Of a stretch of DNA of 64,000 nt, positions 27,101-35,099 are shown piece after piece. The stretch comes from Branchinecta lynchi (Eukaryota > Arthropoda > Branchiopoda > Anostraca > Branchinectidae). Location: contig JAKZAP010000006.1 in the NCBI GenBank assembly GCA_023053575.1, forward strand, positions 12,905,280-12,969,279. Reading direction: 5' to 3'. Each line of letters begins with the position of its first letter. Positions within the stretch are counted from its first letter, which is position 1. The position numbers and the translations under genes were made by a program. Under the pieces are notes generated by a model. The model searched no databases and had not been told where the DNA came from. It saw only the letters and a program-made list of their open reading frames with translations.

Positions 27101-30100
27101 CTCTTCTAGCGACCACTTTGAGACGCGCTTGCCTCTAGCAAGTGGGTTCAGAAACCTAAGGTCGTCTTTTGAGACTACTTTCTTCGGGAGTTTGATGATG
27201 GCTGCCTCCACTGGCGGGATCAGTCGCACATCTATATTCAGAATCCAAGGCCTAGCCTTTTCGTTCTCTGCCGGATTTGTGAAATTTTTTATATTGTAGA
27301 AGTTCAAGGTTCAAGGTTTAATTAGACTTCCGTATAAAATCATAATAAATATAGGGTCAAGCCGGAGACACTAGGTCGATTGACAAAAACCCGGGACAAT
27401 ATAAGACAAAACTATTTTACATATAACTAATTCCAAAAACAAATGATAATAATTCCATGACTCCCCATTAGACGGGAACCCGCCCCACAAACCCAGCGAC
27501 ACTCAGCAAGATCAACCCGAAAACACACGAAAAGAACAAAAACAATGCGCAAGCGAGGGTAACCGATGGCCGTCAACTTATCAGGACCCCACCCAAAATT
27601 TACAACCAACAAAACAAAAATTTACTTTAAGTTTTGAATTTATCACTGATTCTTGAATTTATTTATAAGTATAGAATGAAGTTGTTTTTACATATCTGGA
27701 AGAGATTTGCTGCAATCGACATATGGTAGAAAATGATGCCATGAACCCATGATAGAAAAATATGGTGAGAACCGCGATCTCTCGGTGGTTAATTTAAGGT
27801 GCTGCATTTTCCTTTTATGACGAGTTTCATAAGCATGGTCAGGATGCTCAGGTAGTGCGAAAGCTTCCTTAGTCTCATCTTCCCTTTCGACTGAAAAGTT
27901 CTTGTAAGCTCCAAGGAGTCCTGGGTCTGCTTAGATGACTGGAGTGTATTCGTCGGTGTCAAGCGGAAACCATGTATCTGGTCAAATTTGCCAGTTCCAC
28001 TTTTTGACACAGTTCTACCCTTCTACTCGCCGAAAAATTCTGCGTCGAACAGTGCGTTTCTTGATTGCCTCCGACTCGTAGTTTGGGAGATACAACCAAG
28101 GTGGAAACCACGTATCTCTGGCTGTACTACTAACGAGAAAAAGTTATTATATTTTTCACCTCCTGAAAAGTTTTGAAAAAGGGAGATACGTGGTTTACGC
28201 ATGACACCGACGATGTGATGTTTCTGGCTATTACGCTCTTAATGAGCTTTTTCGTAAATATTATATATTATTATTTTGTTCTCGTTCATTGTTTAAGGAG
28301 CTCAGGGTTTTTCTTGGGGACAGCTCGTGGGTTGTCCTGAAAATTATTGCTTACGGAGATGAGCCATTTAGGCCTTCGCGGTGACTTGTTCGCTTTGCTG
28401 GTATTAAGTACGTAAGTAATTTATTTGTAACCCGCCATTTTCAACAAGACCAAAGGTTTCGATGGGATCCCAAAAATCTAATATTTGATCCAGACAATTG
28501 CGAACGAACTACCATATTTGTCCAGAAAAAAAAGGTCAGAAACGAATCCATCGTATCACCTTATCCGTATAAAGAACATCTAATCAACTTCAAGTAAAAG
28601 TTCAACTTATAAAAAAAAAATCCGGTTTCAACCGGATTCCAAACGAACTATATGTCCAGGTAAAAAAAAAGATTGTCATATACAGATTCAGCGTGTTTTC
28701 TTACCCCTAATTCTGTCATCTAATCAACTTCAAATAAAACTCTTGCTTTTAACAAATTTTCCGGTTTGGCCTGATTCCGGCCAAACAAGTTGTCCTGGTA
28801 GAAAATACTGTTCCCATAAGGGTTCAGCATGTCTTCTTACCCCTTAATCGAACATCTAATCAACTTAAAACAAAACTTTTAGTATTAACTTGCCCGGCGA
28901 GACAATGGTTTTCACCATCGTGTTCAGCACGTCTTCTTATCCCTAAATCGAACATCTAATCAACTTCAAATAAAACTTTTACTTTTAACAGACTTTCCGG
29001 TTTTGGCCGGATTCCGGGCTAACTACTTGTCCGGCGAACAAATGTGTTTCACCATCAAGTTCAGCATGTCTTCTTATCCCGAAATCGAACATCTAATCAA
29101 CTTCAAATAAAACTTTTACTTTTAACAAACTTTCCGGTTTTGGCCGGATTCAGGGCGAACTAATTGTCCGATGACAAAATGGTTTTAACCATCGTGTTCA
29201 GCATGTCTTTTTACTCCATAGTCGACAATCACATTATATGTTTAAAAATATTTCATTTGCCCCTTAAATTAAACCCCCTCCCCCACCCCAAAATGTAGGG
29301 CTACAGAGCCCATCTACGAACTTGACCCAAACAATCCTCACACCAAGTTTCATCCAAATATCTCATTCCCTTCGAGAGTTATAGTGCTTACAGACGGACA
29401 GACGGACGGATAGACGGACAACTTTTGTGATGTCATAGGTATCCCTTCACTTACGTTTTGGGATCCCAAAAAGCGGAGTAAATGAAAGAAAATAAAGTAA
29501 AACACTTAAACACACAGCAAAAGACACTTAATTTTCAATCTTCGGTCAGGAAGCAGTGGATAACGTCATGCGCTCATTGGGCGTCCATGATTTTTGAAAG
29601 CGATGAGGAAACATCCAAAAGAGTAACACTCGCATCTTGAATTTTGAACTTCTCCGTCAATGTGTGGTTATGACATAATTTCGACAAGTGGAGGAGGTAC
29701 TTTGCATATTTAAATTAACATGATCTCATCTTTTTAATCTCCTTCTTCCGCAGAACATGAGTGACACCAGAACGAAATACGATAGAAGGAGCGCAGAAGG
29801 TGCTGTACAAATTTCCCAAAGCTTTACGACGATGCGCCCACGGGCGGTACAGACTGATTTACAACCTTCTTGAACAACCGAAGAGCAAAATTTTTACAAT
29901 GAAGATTTGAATGTTATGCCAAGCCATCGTAGAGATTCTGTTGATTTGACGATGAATGGTCCGAGAGAGATAGAAGCTTTGGATGCATTTGAACCACTTG
30001 AAGAAGGGTCGAATTGCAGGTACTCACATTCTGACAGATTAACTTCATGGCCGATTTTGAGAAGTTCCGACGACAGCTTACTGACGTTTTTTTGTGAGTG

Positions 30101-33100
30101 TGGATCGGGGGTATTGTGTTGTTTTCTTTTTAGAAACAGATTCACCCATGTTGCGCCGTTTACCTCGGTATTTCCTAGTCAGCTCCTGCTTATCCGTCTT
30201 CGATCCGTAGTATGTCGCTGCCCTCTTCGCTACATCAGCAACATTTTTTCCCTTGGCTTCTTGGTGTAGGCTGATTTTTCATTGTGTTCATCCTCTTATC
30301 TTCGTGATGGTTTAATTTCGAATGGTCCGATCCGATGGATGGTTTTTCTAACCTGCCTGCCGTCTGGGGATTCTGAGGTTAGTATTCTAGGTTTGAGCCG
30401 CTCCATCGAAAATATTTGTATGGAGCGTTGACAACTCTCGACTCCAACGAGACCAGATATAAGGAGGATCTTCGCGAGCTGGAAAGCGAAGTCGGAACAT
30501 TTTTCAATGGTTTTCGCGCAGCTTGGAAACCGAAACAGCTTTTCCCGGATAGTGGTTCAAAAAGTTAGAAGAAAGCTCCACGGGAAATTGAATGCTTCGG
30601 CGGGAATTTTGATCGCCAATTTCAGCTTTCCATATCTTTTTGCAATCGGACCAGCGAGAAAGTGAACAGTGATTCCAGGAAACACTTTCCCACTGTTTTC
30701 GAAAACCCTTTTATAGCAGTCAAGATGATTCGTATATAAGTAAAATGGTGGAACAAATGTGCATTTCCTTGCAATGGACTGGAAGGCCTAAACTCTCTTA
30801 GACTTTTAACAATGTGATTTGTGTTACCTATGAGTCGAGTTTAATTGATAACTGAGAGATGATTTGAACAGGATTATTTTGAAGAATTCCACTCGAGATG
30901 GTAGTATCCATCCACCGATAGCCTAAATATTAAGGAGTTCCAAAGAAACTTCTTGTATGATGGTGAATGTGAAATATTTTTAGGTTGAACATATTTTGAA
31001 TCTGAGGCGATATTCAAATTCAGCACTGAAAATTACCGTAAAACAAGTATCCTATGAACCGAACGAGAAGCTCTCAGAAAATCGAAAATACCAGCTCGAA
31101 GAGCCAAAAATAGAAAACGCTATAAAACCCGGGCTTTTACTTGAGATAGGTTTCCAACTTTTGACACATCGAATAGTTTCCTTTTCTCTACAAAACTGTT
31201 TAATCACTTCTGTTGCCATTTGTCTGCGGCCAAACGACTTTGCTATAATAGGCCTAGAATCACGAATTTCTTGTATGATGATGAATGTGAAATACTTCCG
31301 GTTGACCGTATCTTAAATTCCATCTGATATTCAGCACATAAGAAATACATCAGGAGTGTGTTTCCCAGGAAGTAAAAACTAAGCCTTAAGAAAATAGGAA
31401 TTTCAGCTGAAAAACAAAAAATTAACATTTAAAGCGCTAAAGAAAACGAATTTTGCACCCCGCTAGGTTTCTCAGTTTTTGAAATGTTGTACAGACTTAG
31501 TTTCTCTACAAGACGGTGTTTCTGTTGCAATTTGTTTGCGGTCAAGTCATATTTGACGCTAGATTGCCTGTATTATTTGCCTGTACCGATTTCGCCGTCA
31601 ATCCTTGCAGGGGTCTGTTTAACATATATTTCTTTCGAAACATTCGATTACCACTGATTCCCACCACTTATCCTACAATCAGCCCTGGTTTAAAGCCGGA
31701 TTCCAGATTTACGTTTTCGTCGAGTCGGATCCGGAAAATGGCCAGAAGGACAACCCCAGATTCCGTAATCTGGGAAGGGTGTCATGGAGGAGCACGTTTA
31801 GGAGACAAAATAAATATGCAAATAACGAAAAAAAGGGGGGGGGATGGAGTTATGATTGGGAGTTAAAAGACGAGCGAAATTTTTTATAATATGAAAATTA
31901 GATATCATAATTTTCACGGTATTTGAAAGAGTAGACTTGACGGTACGGAAGACCCCGATATCTACTTAGCTCGCCGTGGGCATATACCTCACACAGCTGT
32001 AATCTCGTTTAAAAAGGAACACATCGTTATTATCAATCAATCATGATCACTCTATGCCGATGCCGACACGCAACTTGAGAGATAAGAAAGATGGTATTTT
32101 CGGCTATATTGTTCGAAGGAAGGCATCCATAGTTGAACTGCAGCCAAGAATAGAACAGCAATGCATCACACAACAGGAGACAAGAATATTATAATGACCT
32201 GTTCACTGAATACACTTCTAAGATAAATGAAGTGAGAGTGCTTTTCTTTAAAAGACACCTGAACAATGAAACCATACGTGAACACACCATGAAAAATACT
32301 TTTACAGACATGACCACGGAGAGCATTCTTCTCCTGAGCGAGACGTTTTCAAAATAGTGATGTTCGTTTCTTGAGGTTTGCACATGCAGACTCCAAGACA
32401 AAAAGCGCAATTCATTCAAATCTTGTACAGCGCTGGCCGGATCGTATTGGAATTTCTTCTAGATACACGTTTGGGCTTAACTGGTTAACAAATATTCCAG
32501 AAGAAGGGTTGATTGGAGACATTGTTCATTTCTAAAATTGTTCAGTACTGAAATAAGGACAGATGCAAAATGGAGAAAAAATCATAGCTTGGAAACACAT
32601 TTCGTATTTGGATTGGGTTTTCTGCAGGCAGTGTTGAAGTCATACAGATAGGGATGATACTTGGTACTCTTCATTCAGGTGTCCTTTAAAGACGCCACGA
32701 CAGGAAATAGACGAACATCAAACGGTCACGCTACAGCAGTAGGAATACTCTATACGACTAATTCCGAACCACGCCAGTGAACCTCGGGAAGAACAAGAAA
32801 CGTCACCAAACGAACCCTCAAATTGATTCAAATTCTGTGTAAACCAATCAACAAGGTTTGATGTCGTGACGTTTCTGGCACTTCGCTGGGCATACGGCGA
32901 TTCTTCATCGGAACAAACAGTACTCATCAAGAGTACTGAACTTGGCTACTCTTCTGGTATTTAGCCCGCTATTAAATAGAGAGTGAAGAATTAATTAGAT
33001 TACCACTCAACACTGCCAATACAGATGTCTCCCAGATTGCAAAAAGAAAAGCTCTGTGTTTTAGTATTTTTAGTTTATTTCTACAGGTTACCGCTTTTTG

Positions 33101-34316
33101 ACTCTTTATCGTATGACTTTTAGTTAAAGCTCTAGACTTGCTGCTTTCACAAACAAAGGTCAACCACAGTTGAACTGTACTGTATGCATGTAGCCTATAA
33201 TAGCTGGAGCGACTTGTTCTAATTTTAGTAAGAAAGCTTGTATGCACATTGTCGTCAGAAGGAAATAATCCCTGGAACCAATCTGCCAAAATATTACAGC
33301 TTGACCATTGCCACCACCAATAAGGACCTGCAATCTTGCTGCAATGGGATGTTTCGGCTTGGTGTAAGAAGAACAGGAAGGTAACCTTTGTCTCAGAGTC
33401 AAATACCGTTTTCTAATAGTCGAACACGTACTCAGGACTTCCCAACCGGATTTCCTTCAGTTTCATAATAAAGATGAAACAAATCTCAACTGTTCCATAT
33501 GGAAGTGATGATGGTGCCGAAAATTCTAGCAGGAATTCTAGCCCAGGTGCACCGACCCTGATCGTGTGTTCGCACTTTAAGCACTAATGGTTTCTAGACC
33601 AGACAAGATACACATACTAGACCAGACATCAATTCGAAACGGATTAGGCGGTCTTCGTTCCCTTCCGTGTTGATCAGATATCTACTGCCTGGAAGAATGA
33701 ATTTCAACTGAAACAGGTCGAAAAGTAGACGTGGTCCAATGAAATGGTGTTCCATCTTACCTGGCTCGCTGAAGGAAATGATCTCCGACGTTTTTCCGTA
33801 AAAATCATCTTCTTCCTCAGACAGAAACGGTCGAGTTCCGTCTTTCTGCTCTTCCGGATCTTCTTCTTCCCCCTCCTCTTCTGTCCGCCTTATTGTCTCT
33901 AGTGCCATCTCCCGCCACTTGGTGGATGTTACGTTCGGCTTACTATGTAGGCCCAACTTAGACAGAATCTGGATTTTTATACTTTCAAGACGAGCAGTTT
34001 CGCTCTTCTGTTTATCATTCAAAATGTGCGCTTTTGGACACGATGGACACTCTCCTTTGTCCTCTTCACTACTGTCTATATTCAGTTTGTTACTAACAGA
34101 CGGTGAACTAGTACTATCTAGTATATATACACCTATGGAGCCCCTGAGGGCTCTATTATTCTCTATAAATCCGTGACTAGTTCTATTCCTACCGGGGCCC
34201 GGGCCTGGTCCTTTTGTTATCCCAGGTCCGCCATGAACAGCTAGTAGTGAAGGCCAAGACAAAAGCACCGTGGCAGCTAGCACAAACTGCATTTGTAGAT
34301 GATACATGTACTGCAT
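8472..34316 (-). CDS. INHB: Activin / inhibin-beta-type TGF-beta ligand gene (4 exons)
   Basis: A secreted dimeric TGF-beta-superfamily ligand of the activin branch, made as a preproprotein. My model joins 34316-33761, 33688-33618, 33271-33092 and 9122-8472 (485 residues). Exon phases agree throughout and all introns are GT-AG. It has a signal peptide, a prodomain with CPSC and CSGC cysteine pairs as in vertebrate activin beta subunits, the conserved SEIISF motif before a phase-1 intron, a furin site RRLRRR and a 112-residue mature ligand with nine cysteines. Exons 1 and 4 are secure. Exon 2 is likely and exon 3 tentative. The last intron is about 24 kb and full of repeats. The branch (activin rather than BMP) is clear from the mature domain; assignment to a particular beta subunit is not possible here. 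Confidence 0.85.
9140..9545. repeat. Tandem duplication beside the activin exon-4 acceptor
   Basis: Two ~200-bp copies (about 9140-9338 and 9351-9545) lie 18 bp upstream (in gene orientation) of exon 4. They share 'ttaagataaataaacgaca', 'aggataggaaaagtgcc' and 'aatccga.aggataaata'. Differences are scattered, so the duplication is not very recent. Confidence 0.85.
9546..9849. other. Intronic, no gene recognised
   Basis: Part of the long activin intron. Nothing recognisable beyond short open frames. Confidence 0.4.
9850..10120. mobile_element. 271-bp MITE, GGTTGCGTTCC terminal inverted repeats
   Basis: It begins GGTTGCGTTCC and ends GGAACGCAACC, with ATT directly on both sides. The interior has repeated GTTAAC-type palindromes (aacaatcattaac, gttaacgattgttaac), so the whole can fold on itself. 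No coding capacity; inserted in the activin intron. Confidence 0.8.
10121..10366. other. Intronic, nothing recognised
   Basis: Short unassigned spacer between two repeat elements. Confidence 0.4.
10367..10560 (+). mobile_element. Short element, 'ctttccagctcgcga' family
   Basis: Repeated 'ggaaagc/gctttcc' motifs and a 'ctttccagctcgcgaatacc' end. An inverted, larger relative is at about 30455-30720, starting 'ttcgcgagctggaaagcgaa'. Both look like self-complementary MITE-type sequences. Confidence 0.5.
10833..10981. repeat. Minisatellite, ~16-bp unit AAAACGTCCCCRTGAC
   Basis: About nine head-to-tail units, variously 'gacgaaacgtcccc', 'gacaaaacgtccccgt' and 'gccaaaacgtcccca'. Because the unit is not constant in length, open frames in three registers arise from it; they are artefacts. 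A mirror-oriented array of the same unit lies at 13878-14023. Confidence 0.85.
11000..11566. other. Intronic, no gene recognised
   Basis: AT-rich intron with a stretch of 'aataaa' motifs at 11460-11500. No supportable gene. Confidence 0.4.
11567..13729 (+). mobile_element. Helentron-like element, apparently full length (~2.16 kb)
   Basis: The 5' end reads 'tatggcacctctggctcaagtgccatat' followed by CGTCTGTCCGTCGG. Then come four close units (11640-12290) sharing 'gttagggtacttccagatg', 'gctaggacaatgaaacttggcagg' and 'gatccgaccatatgcggggg', then further diverged units with G-runs up to 18 bases (12407-12424). The 3' end reads 'gcaagtgccatatgagcttccagctcttgtt' in two parts: an inverted copy of the 5' box, then the GAGCT/AGCTC hairpin and TTGTT. 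Proline-rich minus frames such as 12371-12622 are products of the G-runs. Confidence 0.65.
13878..14023. repeat. Minisatellite, GGGACGTTTTG unit, mirror of 10833-10981
   Basis: Units such as 'cacgggacgttttgtcgtgg' and 'ggacgttttgccatgg' are the reverse complement of the array at 10833-10981. The two arrays bracket the 11567-13729 element at a distance of ~3 kb. Confidence 0.8.
14024..14900. other. Intronic, one unidentified open frame
   Basis: A minus-strand frame at 14357-14575 has an amphipathic, non-repetitive predicted peptide and a G/C-balanced third position, but no recognisable family, acceptor or donor. A C-run is at 14126-14139. I do not call a gene. Confidence 0.25.
14900..15370 (-). 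repeat. Helentron-like family fragment (reverse)
   Basis: It reads as the family on the minus strand: CCGACGGACGG run near 15320-15335, 'gcatgtcacaagattcctccccccccc' near 15170-15195 and 'gctgcaagtgccat' at the right edge. Confidence 0.5.
15371..15880. other. Unidentified open frame in intron
   Basis: The plus frame 15472-15819 is open for 115 codons (the first codon is GTG, not ATG), with ordinary composition and no repeat structure. It could be a transposon remnant or chance. No splice context convinces me. Confidence 0.2.
15887..17065. repeat. GGATCCC-type element, rearranged copy with tandem monomers
   Basis: It opens with 'acaagaccaaaggtatcgat' (plus), then switches to minus-oriented monomers ('gattagagtttcac', 'agtagttcgcccggaatccgg', 'aaccggaaaatttg') and closes with the complementary end 'catcgaaatctttggtcttg'. 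It is therefore a composite or internally inverted copy of the family described at 28444-29470. Confidence 0.6.
17195..17385. repeat. Minisatellite, ~17-bp unit GGGCATTTTGAGCCGTG
   Basis: About ten degenerate head-to-tail units ('gggcattttgagccgtg', 'ggacattctgaatcatg'). The unit is similar in length and style to the GGGACGTTTTG arrays but has a different sequence. Confidence 0.75.
17386..17689. other. Intronic, nothing recognised
   Basis: Unassigned AT-rich intron sequence. Confidence 0.4.
17690..18815 (-). repeat. GGATCCC-type element (reverse), interrupted
   Basis: Minus-oriented monomers (gattag..ttcgat..aggggtaagaagacatgctga..agtagttcgcccggaatccggc) occur on both sides of the insertion at 17752-18094. 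The terminus 'gggataccatcgaaacgtat' lies near 18790. Confidence 0.65.
17752..18094. mobile_element. 343-bp CAGAGGCGT-ended transposon with 6-bp target duplication
   Basis: It begins CAGAGGCGTCACGACT and ends AGTAACGCCTCTG, flanked by ATGCTG on both sides (17746-17751 and 18095-18100). The interrupted host monomer is intact when the insertion is removed. The interior is an array of 'cagtcggtttttctgaaaat' units (about 15-25 bp). Pieces of the same element lie at 45950-45990, 46390-46530 and 51345-51470. Confidence 0.85.
18880..20089 (+). mobile_element. Helentron-like element with a nested MITE
   Basis: The 5' box is 'ggctcaagtggcatataccgatcgc' (about 18885) followed by CCGTCAGTCTGTCGGTTGG; G-tract units follow. 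The 3' end 'caagtgccatatgagctttcagctcttgtt' is at 20060-20089. A MITE at 19722-20030 sits inside, near the 3' end. A LINE-like 'aagaataaatacttatactta' tail lies at about 19545-19570. Confidence 0.5.
19722..20030. mobile_element. 309-bp MITE, GTTGCGTTTTT..CAGATACCATGGTATCTG
   Basis: It starts 'gttgcgtttttcccagatac' and ends 'gataccatggtatctgcgaa' plus 'aacgcaac'. The two ends are inverted, and CCATGG-centred palindromes recur inside. The best-preserved of three copies (also 7015-7310 and 45455-45561). Confidence 0.75.
20098..21620 (+). repeat. GGATCCC-type element, degraded
   Basis: It opens with 'acaagatcaaaggtttcgat' plus 'gggatcccaaaaatg'. Monomers with 'ttcagcatgtctccttatc' and 'ccggattccgggtgaactac' recur at 20380-20660 and 21190-21440. 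It ends with the 'cagacggacagacgg' run and 'cacgttttaggatg'. The middle (20700-21180) is unrecognised and may be another insertion. Confidence 0.55.
21623..22538. repeat. Two ~270-bp direct repeats (21623-21892, 22269-22538)
   Basis: The copies are 646 bp apart and almost identical. Both run from 'aaaatgataacgctaatatt' to 'ccaactggcgcgtaattt', with only scattered substitutions (for example gacggc/gtcggc). The 376 bp between them is unique. This could be a small element with long direct repeats (solo-TRIM-like) or a local duplication. I see no primer-binding site or TG..CA ends, so I do not call LTRs. Confidence 0.85.
22539..23189. other. Intronic, no gene recognised
   Basis: AT-rich intron. 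The minus frame 22861-23070 has no recognisable signature. Confidence 0.4.
23190..23487. repeat. Tandem duplication (~130 bp) with an inner 45-bp repeat
   Basis: Two copies share 'agcacac..gtaaattagtacgtaag' and 'cgcactactacgcaattaca'. In the second copy the segment 'taataactcagcacacgagt' is repeated once more at about 23399. Confidence 0.8.
23550..23880 (+). repeat. Dispersed repeat, 'cctagcggggtg' family
   Basis: It shares 'aacatttcaaaa', 'cctagcggggtg.aaaattcg' and 'agattaaagata' style sequence with the inverted copies at about 30950-31560. It is non-coding as far as I can tell. Confidence 0.55.
24640..26645 (-). mobile_element. Multi-unit repeat element, inverse of 61596-64000
   Basis: Repeated units of about 800 bp contain 'gtacctattaat', 'ccataatcatcttcggcg' and 'gacttgtaagta'. 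Near 26540-26640 is the end box 'ctcgcaacactttagtcggc' with 'caggcaacgtaggtctagtt'. The same parts occur in reverse order and orientation at 61596-64000. The function is unknown; I see no transposase. Confidence 0.6.
24790..24880 (+). mobile_element. LINE 3' terminus with CATT repeat tail
   Basis: A short frame ending in a 'WPLGFFGI'-like peptide, then 'ttggaattaaattcattcat' and CATT repeats at about 24849-24876. This is the familiar end of CR1/L2-type elements in many animals (family knowledge); only the terminus remains. Confidence 0.5.
26646..27016. other. Intronic, nothing recognised
   Basis: Unassigned sequence containing 'aatattaataattactaatt' low-complexity repeats at 26655-26690. Confidence 0.4.
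27017..27290 (-). CDS. Unidentified open frame, coding-like
   Basis: A minus-strand frame of ~90 codons ends in TAG at 27017-27019. Its codons end mostly in G/C in an AT-rich background. The predicted peptide has ordered-looking stretches (for example PWILNIDVRLIPPVEAAI and KRVSKWSLEEMPQGTWPYEN). There is no ATG near the 5' end of the frame (the first codon is TTG), so it would have to be an exon or a decayed transposon ORF. I do not recognise the family. It lies within the activin intron on the same strand but is not part of that product. Confidence 0.3.
27308..27950. other. Intronic, nothing recognised
   Basis: Unassigned AT-rich sequence. A 6-bp 'aaggttc' doublet sits at 27304-27318. Confidence 0.4.
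27951..28213. mobile_element. 263-bp MITE, CGTCGGTGTCA terminal inverted repeats
   Basis: The left end 'cgtcggtgtcaagcggaaac' plus 'catgtatct' is inverted at the right end ('agatacgtggtttacgcatg' plus 'acaccgacg'). An inner 'aaaccacgtatctc' copy is at 28107. No coding capacity. Confidence 0.75.
28404..30265 (-). mobile_element. LINE copy: RT remnant and 3' end, split by an insertion
   Basis: The minus frame 30145-29894 has reverse-transcriptase-like features near its end ('LRWLGITF'). It is followed by a 3' part matching 6300-6742 ('gtaaagctttggga', 'cattgacggagaagttcaaa'). The 3' UTR stops at 29471, resumes at 28443 and ends with 'ggcgggttacaaataaatta' plus CTTACG at 28404. The missing 1 kb is the element at 28444-29470. 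Frame breaks show the ORF is dead. I do not reconstruct it. Confidence 0.65.
28444..29470 (+). mobile_element. GGATCCC-type element, complete, inserted in a LINE
   Basis: It opens 'acaagaccaaaggtttcgat' plus 'gggatcccaaaaat' and closes with a GACGGACGGATAGACGG run, 'gatgtcataggtatcccttc' and the palindrome TTTTGGGATCCCAAAA. Between lie about five ~120-bp monomers. Each has 'cgaacatctaatcaacttca', 'actttccggttttggccgga', 'actacttgtcc' and 'gttcagcatgtcttcttac'. The flanking LINE sequence is continuous when the element is removed. Other copies are at 59791-60868 and, degraded, at several sites. No protein is encoded. Confidence 0.8.
30450..30720 (-). mobile_element. Inverted relative of the 10367-10560 element
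   Basis: It opens 'cttcgcgagctggaaagcga' and contains 'atggttttcgcgcagcttgg' and 'gaaaccgaaacagcttttcc', matching 10367-10560 in the reverse direction. Confidence 0.5.
30940..31570 (-). repeat. Dispersed repeat, two copies of the 'cctagcggggtg' family
   Basis: The phrase 'cttgtatgatg.tgaatgtga' occurs near 30954 and near 31271, and 'caccccgctaggtt' near 31458 is the inverse of the family box at 23590. The three open frames here (30996, 31243, 31516) are repeat-derived. Confidence 0.5.
31571..33091. other. Intronic, no gene recognised
   Basis: The activin last intron next to exon 3. A purine run 'aaaaaaagggggggggat' is near 31830-31848. Open frames such as 32189-32419 (minus) show nothing recognisable. 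Confidence 0.4.
33092..33271 (-). CDS. INHB: Activin exon 3 (tentative): middle of prodomain
   Basis: A 60-codon exon between a TTGGTTCCAG acceptor and a GCG|GTAACC donor, phase 0 at both ends, which fits exons 2 and 4. It contains VQLWLTF followed by a basic S/T-rich stretch, matching the place of the VWLFLK / LWLYLK strand in vertebrate activin prodomains. About 30 residues before that motif have no counterpart in vertebrates. An alternative with a later acceptor (exon start at 33174) would remove them but needs a poor donor for exon 2. Confidence 0.5.
33618..33688 (-). CDS. INHB: Activin exon 2: prodomain EGN strand
   Basis: A 71-nt exon after a CATTCTTCCAG acceptor, ending before a strong GTATGT donor. 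It continues exon 1 in phase 1 and encodes SRYLINTEGNEDRL and a few more residues, the counterpart of FFISNEGNQNL in the vertebrate activin beta-B prodomain. The exact 3' end (33618 or 33623) depends on the exon-3 acceptor. Confidence 0.75.
33761..34316 (-). CDS. INHB: Activin exon 1: signal peptide and first part of prodomain
   Basis: It starts at ATG 34316, with an in-frame stop (TAG) two codons upstream; a second in-frame ATG eight codons later would also leave a signal peptide. The hydrophobic segment FVLAATVLLSWPSLLAV is the signal core. Then come a CPSC pair, an amphipathic segment ending in ILSKLGLHSKPNVT (like the HILxxLxxxxRPNIT of activins), an acidic E/D-rich stretch and SEIISFSEP. 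It ends in phase 1 at a GTAAGA donor, the intron position used by vertebrate INHBA/INHBB. The next intron is only 72 bp. Confidence 0.9.
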
Positions 34317-35090
34317 CTTCTATCACAAGCGTATCACAGACCCATCTCACTCGAGTTTCTACCGGTAACTAAACTGTTGTCTAATTTTCAGCATGCTTTA
34401 ACCAAGAGATCTCCTCCGCCGAGACATCGAGGCGTCAGCTGCGGCTGCACGGCTTCTTCGAATATCCATGTTTCCGCATGTTCAGCAACTCCCCAGAACT
34501 ACTTAACTTGGACCCCTCCTTCCTCCACAAGAAGAATTAATCACTTGAAATTCGCGAGCATTTTGTCCTTCTATGTGACTAATTCCAGACTGGTGGTAAA
34601 GTGAAGGAGCTGTTGCCTGGGCACTGGAAACTGAAGAAGTAGAGGAACTGGTTTTCGGTTCGTAAAGACTCACTGGCTGTAATTAAACTGAAGCAGATTC
34701 ACCAGACCGACGCCCAAAACCTTCCGCAGTCGGAAAAGTCTTAAGTTTTACCAGGAAATTCTCCGACAGCAACCGGAAAGAGCTTGGTCAATGGATCCAC
34801 CAACTTGGAAATGCTTTCTTGAACCCGTCATAAAAACTATTCAGACATATATGGCAAGCCAAAAGAGGGACAAAAAAAAAAAAAAAAATAGGAGACATTC
34901 TCGCGAACTGGCTGAGATGTTCTGACAAAACCTTTTGTTGGCGCCAGTCCGCATACAAGCTTTGTATCTGAGCACTTAAGGACCCCCTGTATTATTCCTG
35001 CATTCTATGCCATCCCTGGGCCACCTATAGAATCATAGGCTTCAGAGAGCCCCCCCCCCCCTCTGTTCGACAATATTTCGCTTGCACCTT
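34317..35090. other. Activin 5' flank, nothing recognised
   Basis: Upstream of the activin start codon. I see no convincing TATA box or neighbouring gene. An A-run is at 34873-34888. Confidence 0.35.
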
Positions 35091-35099
35091 CAAATCGCT

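Noticed and set aside
29894..30145. Functional reverse transcriptase gene
   Set aside because: Only a short tail of the domain remains, with frame breaks upstream and an insertion in the 3' UTR.
33434..33480. Minus-strand peptide resembling 'LYYETEGN' as the activin EGN exon
   Set aside because: Its frame stops after a few codons and has no suitable acceptor in phase; the EGN motif at 33618-33688 fits the junction phases and gives an open frame.
33689..33760. Reading straight through after SEIISFSEP without an intron
   Set aside because: The frame stays open but the 24 residues have no counterpart in the family, whereas GTAAGA..CTTCCAG borders remove them in phase and restore the expected motif.
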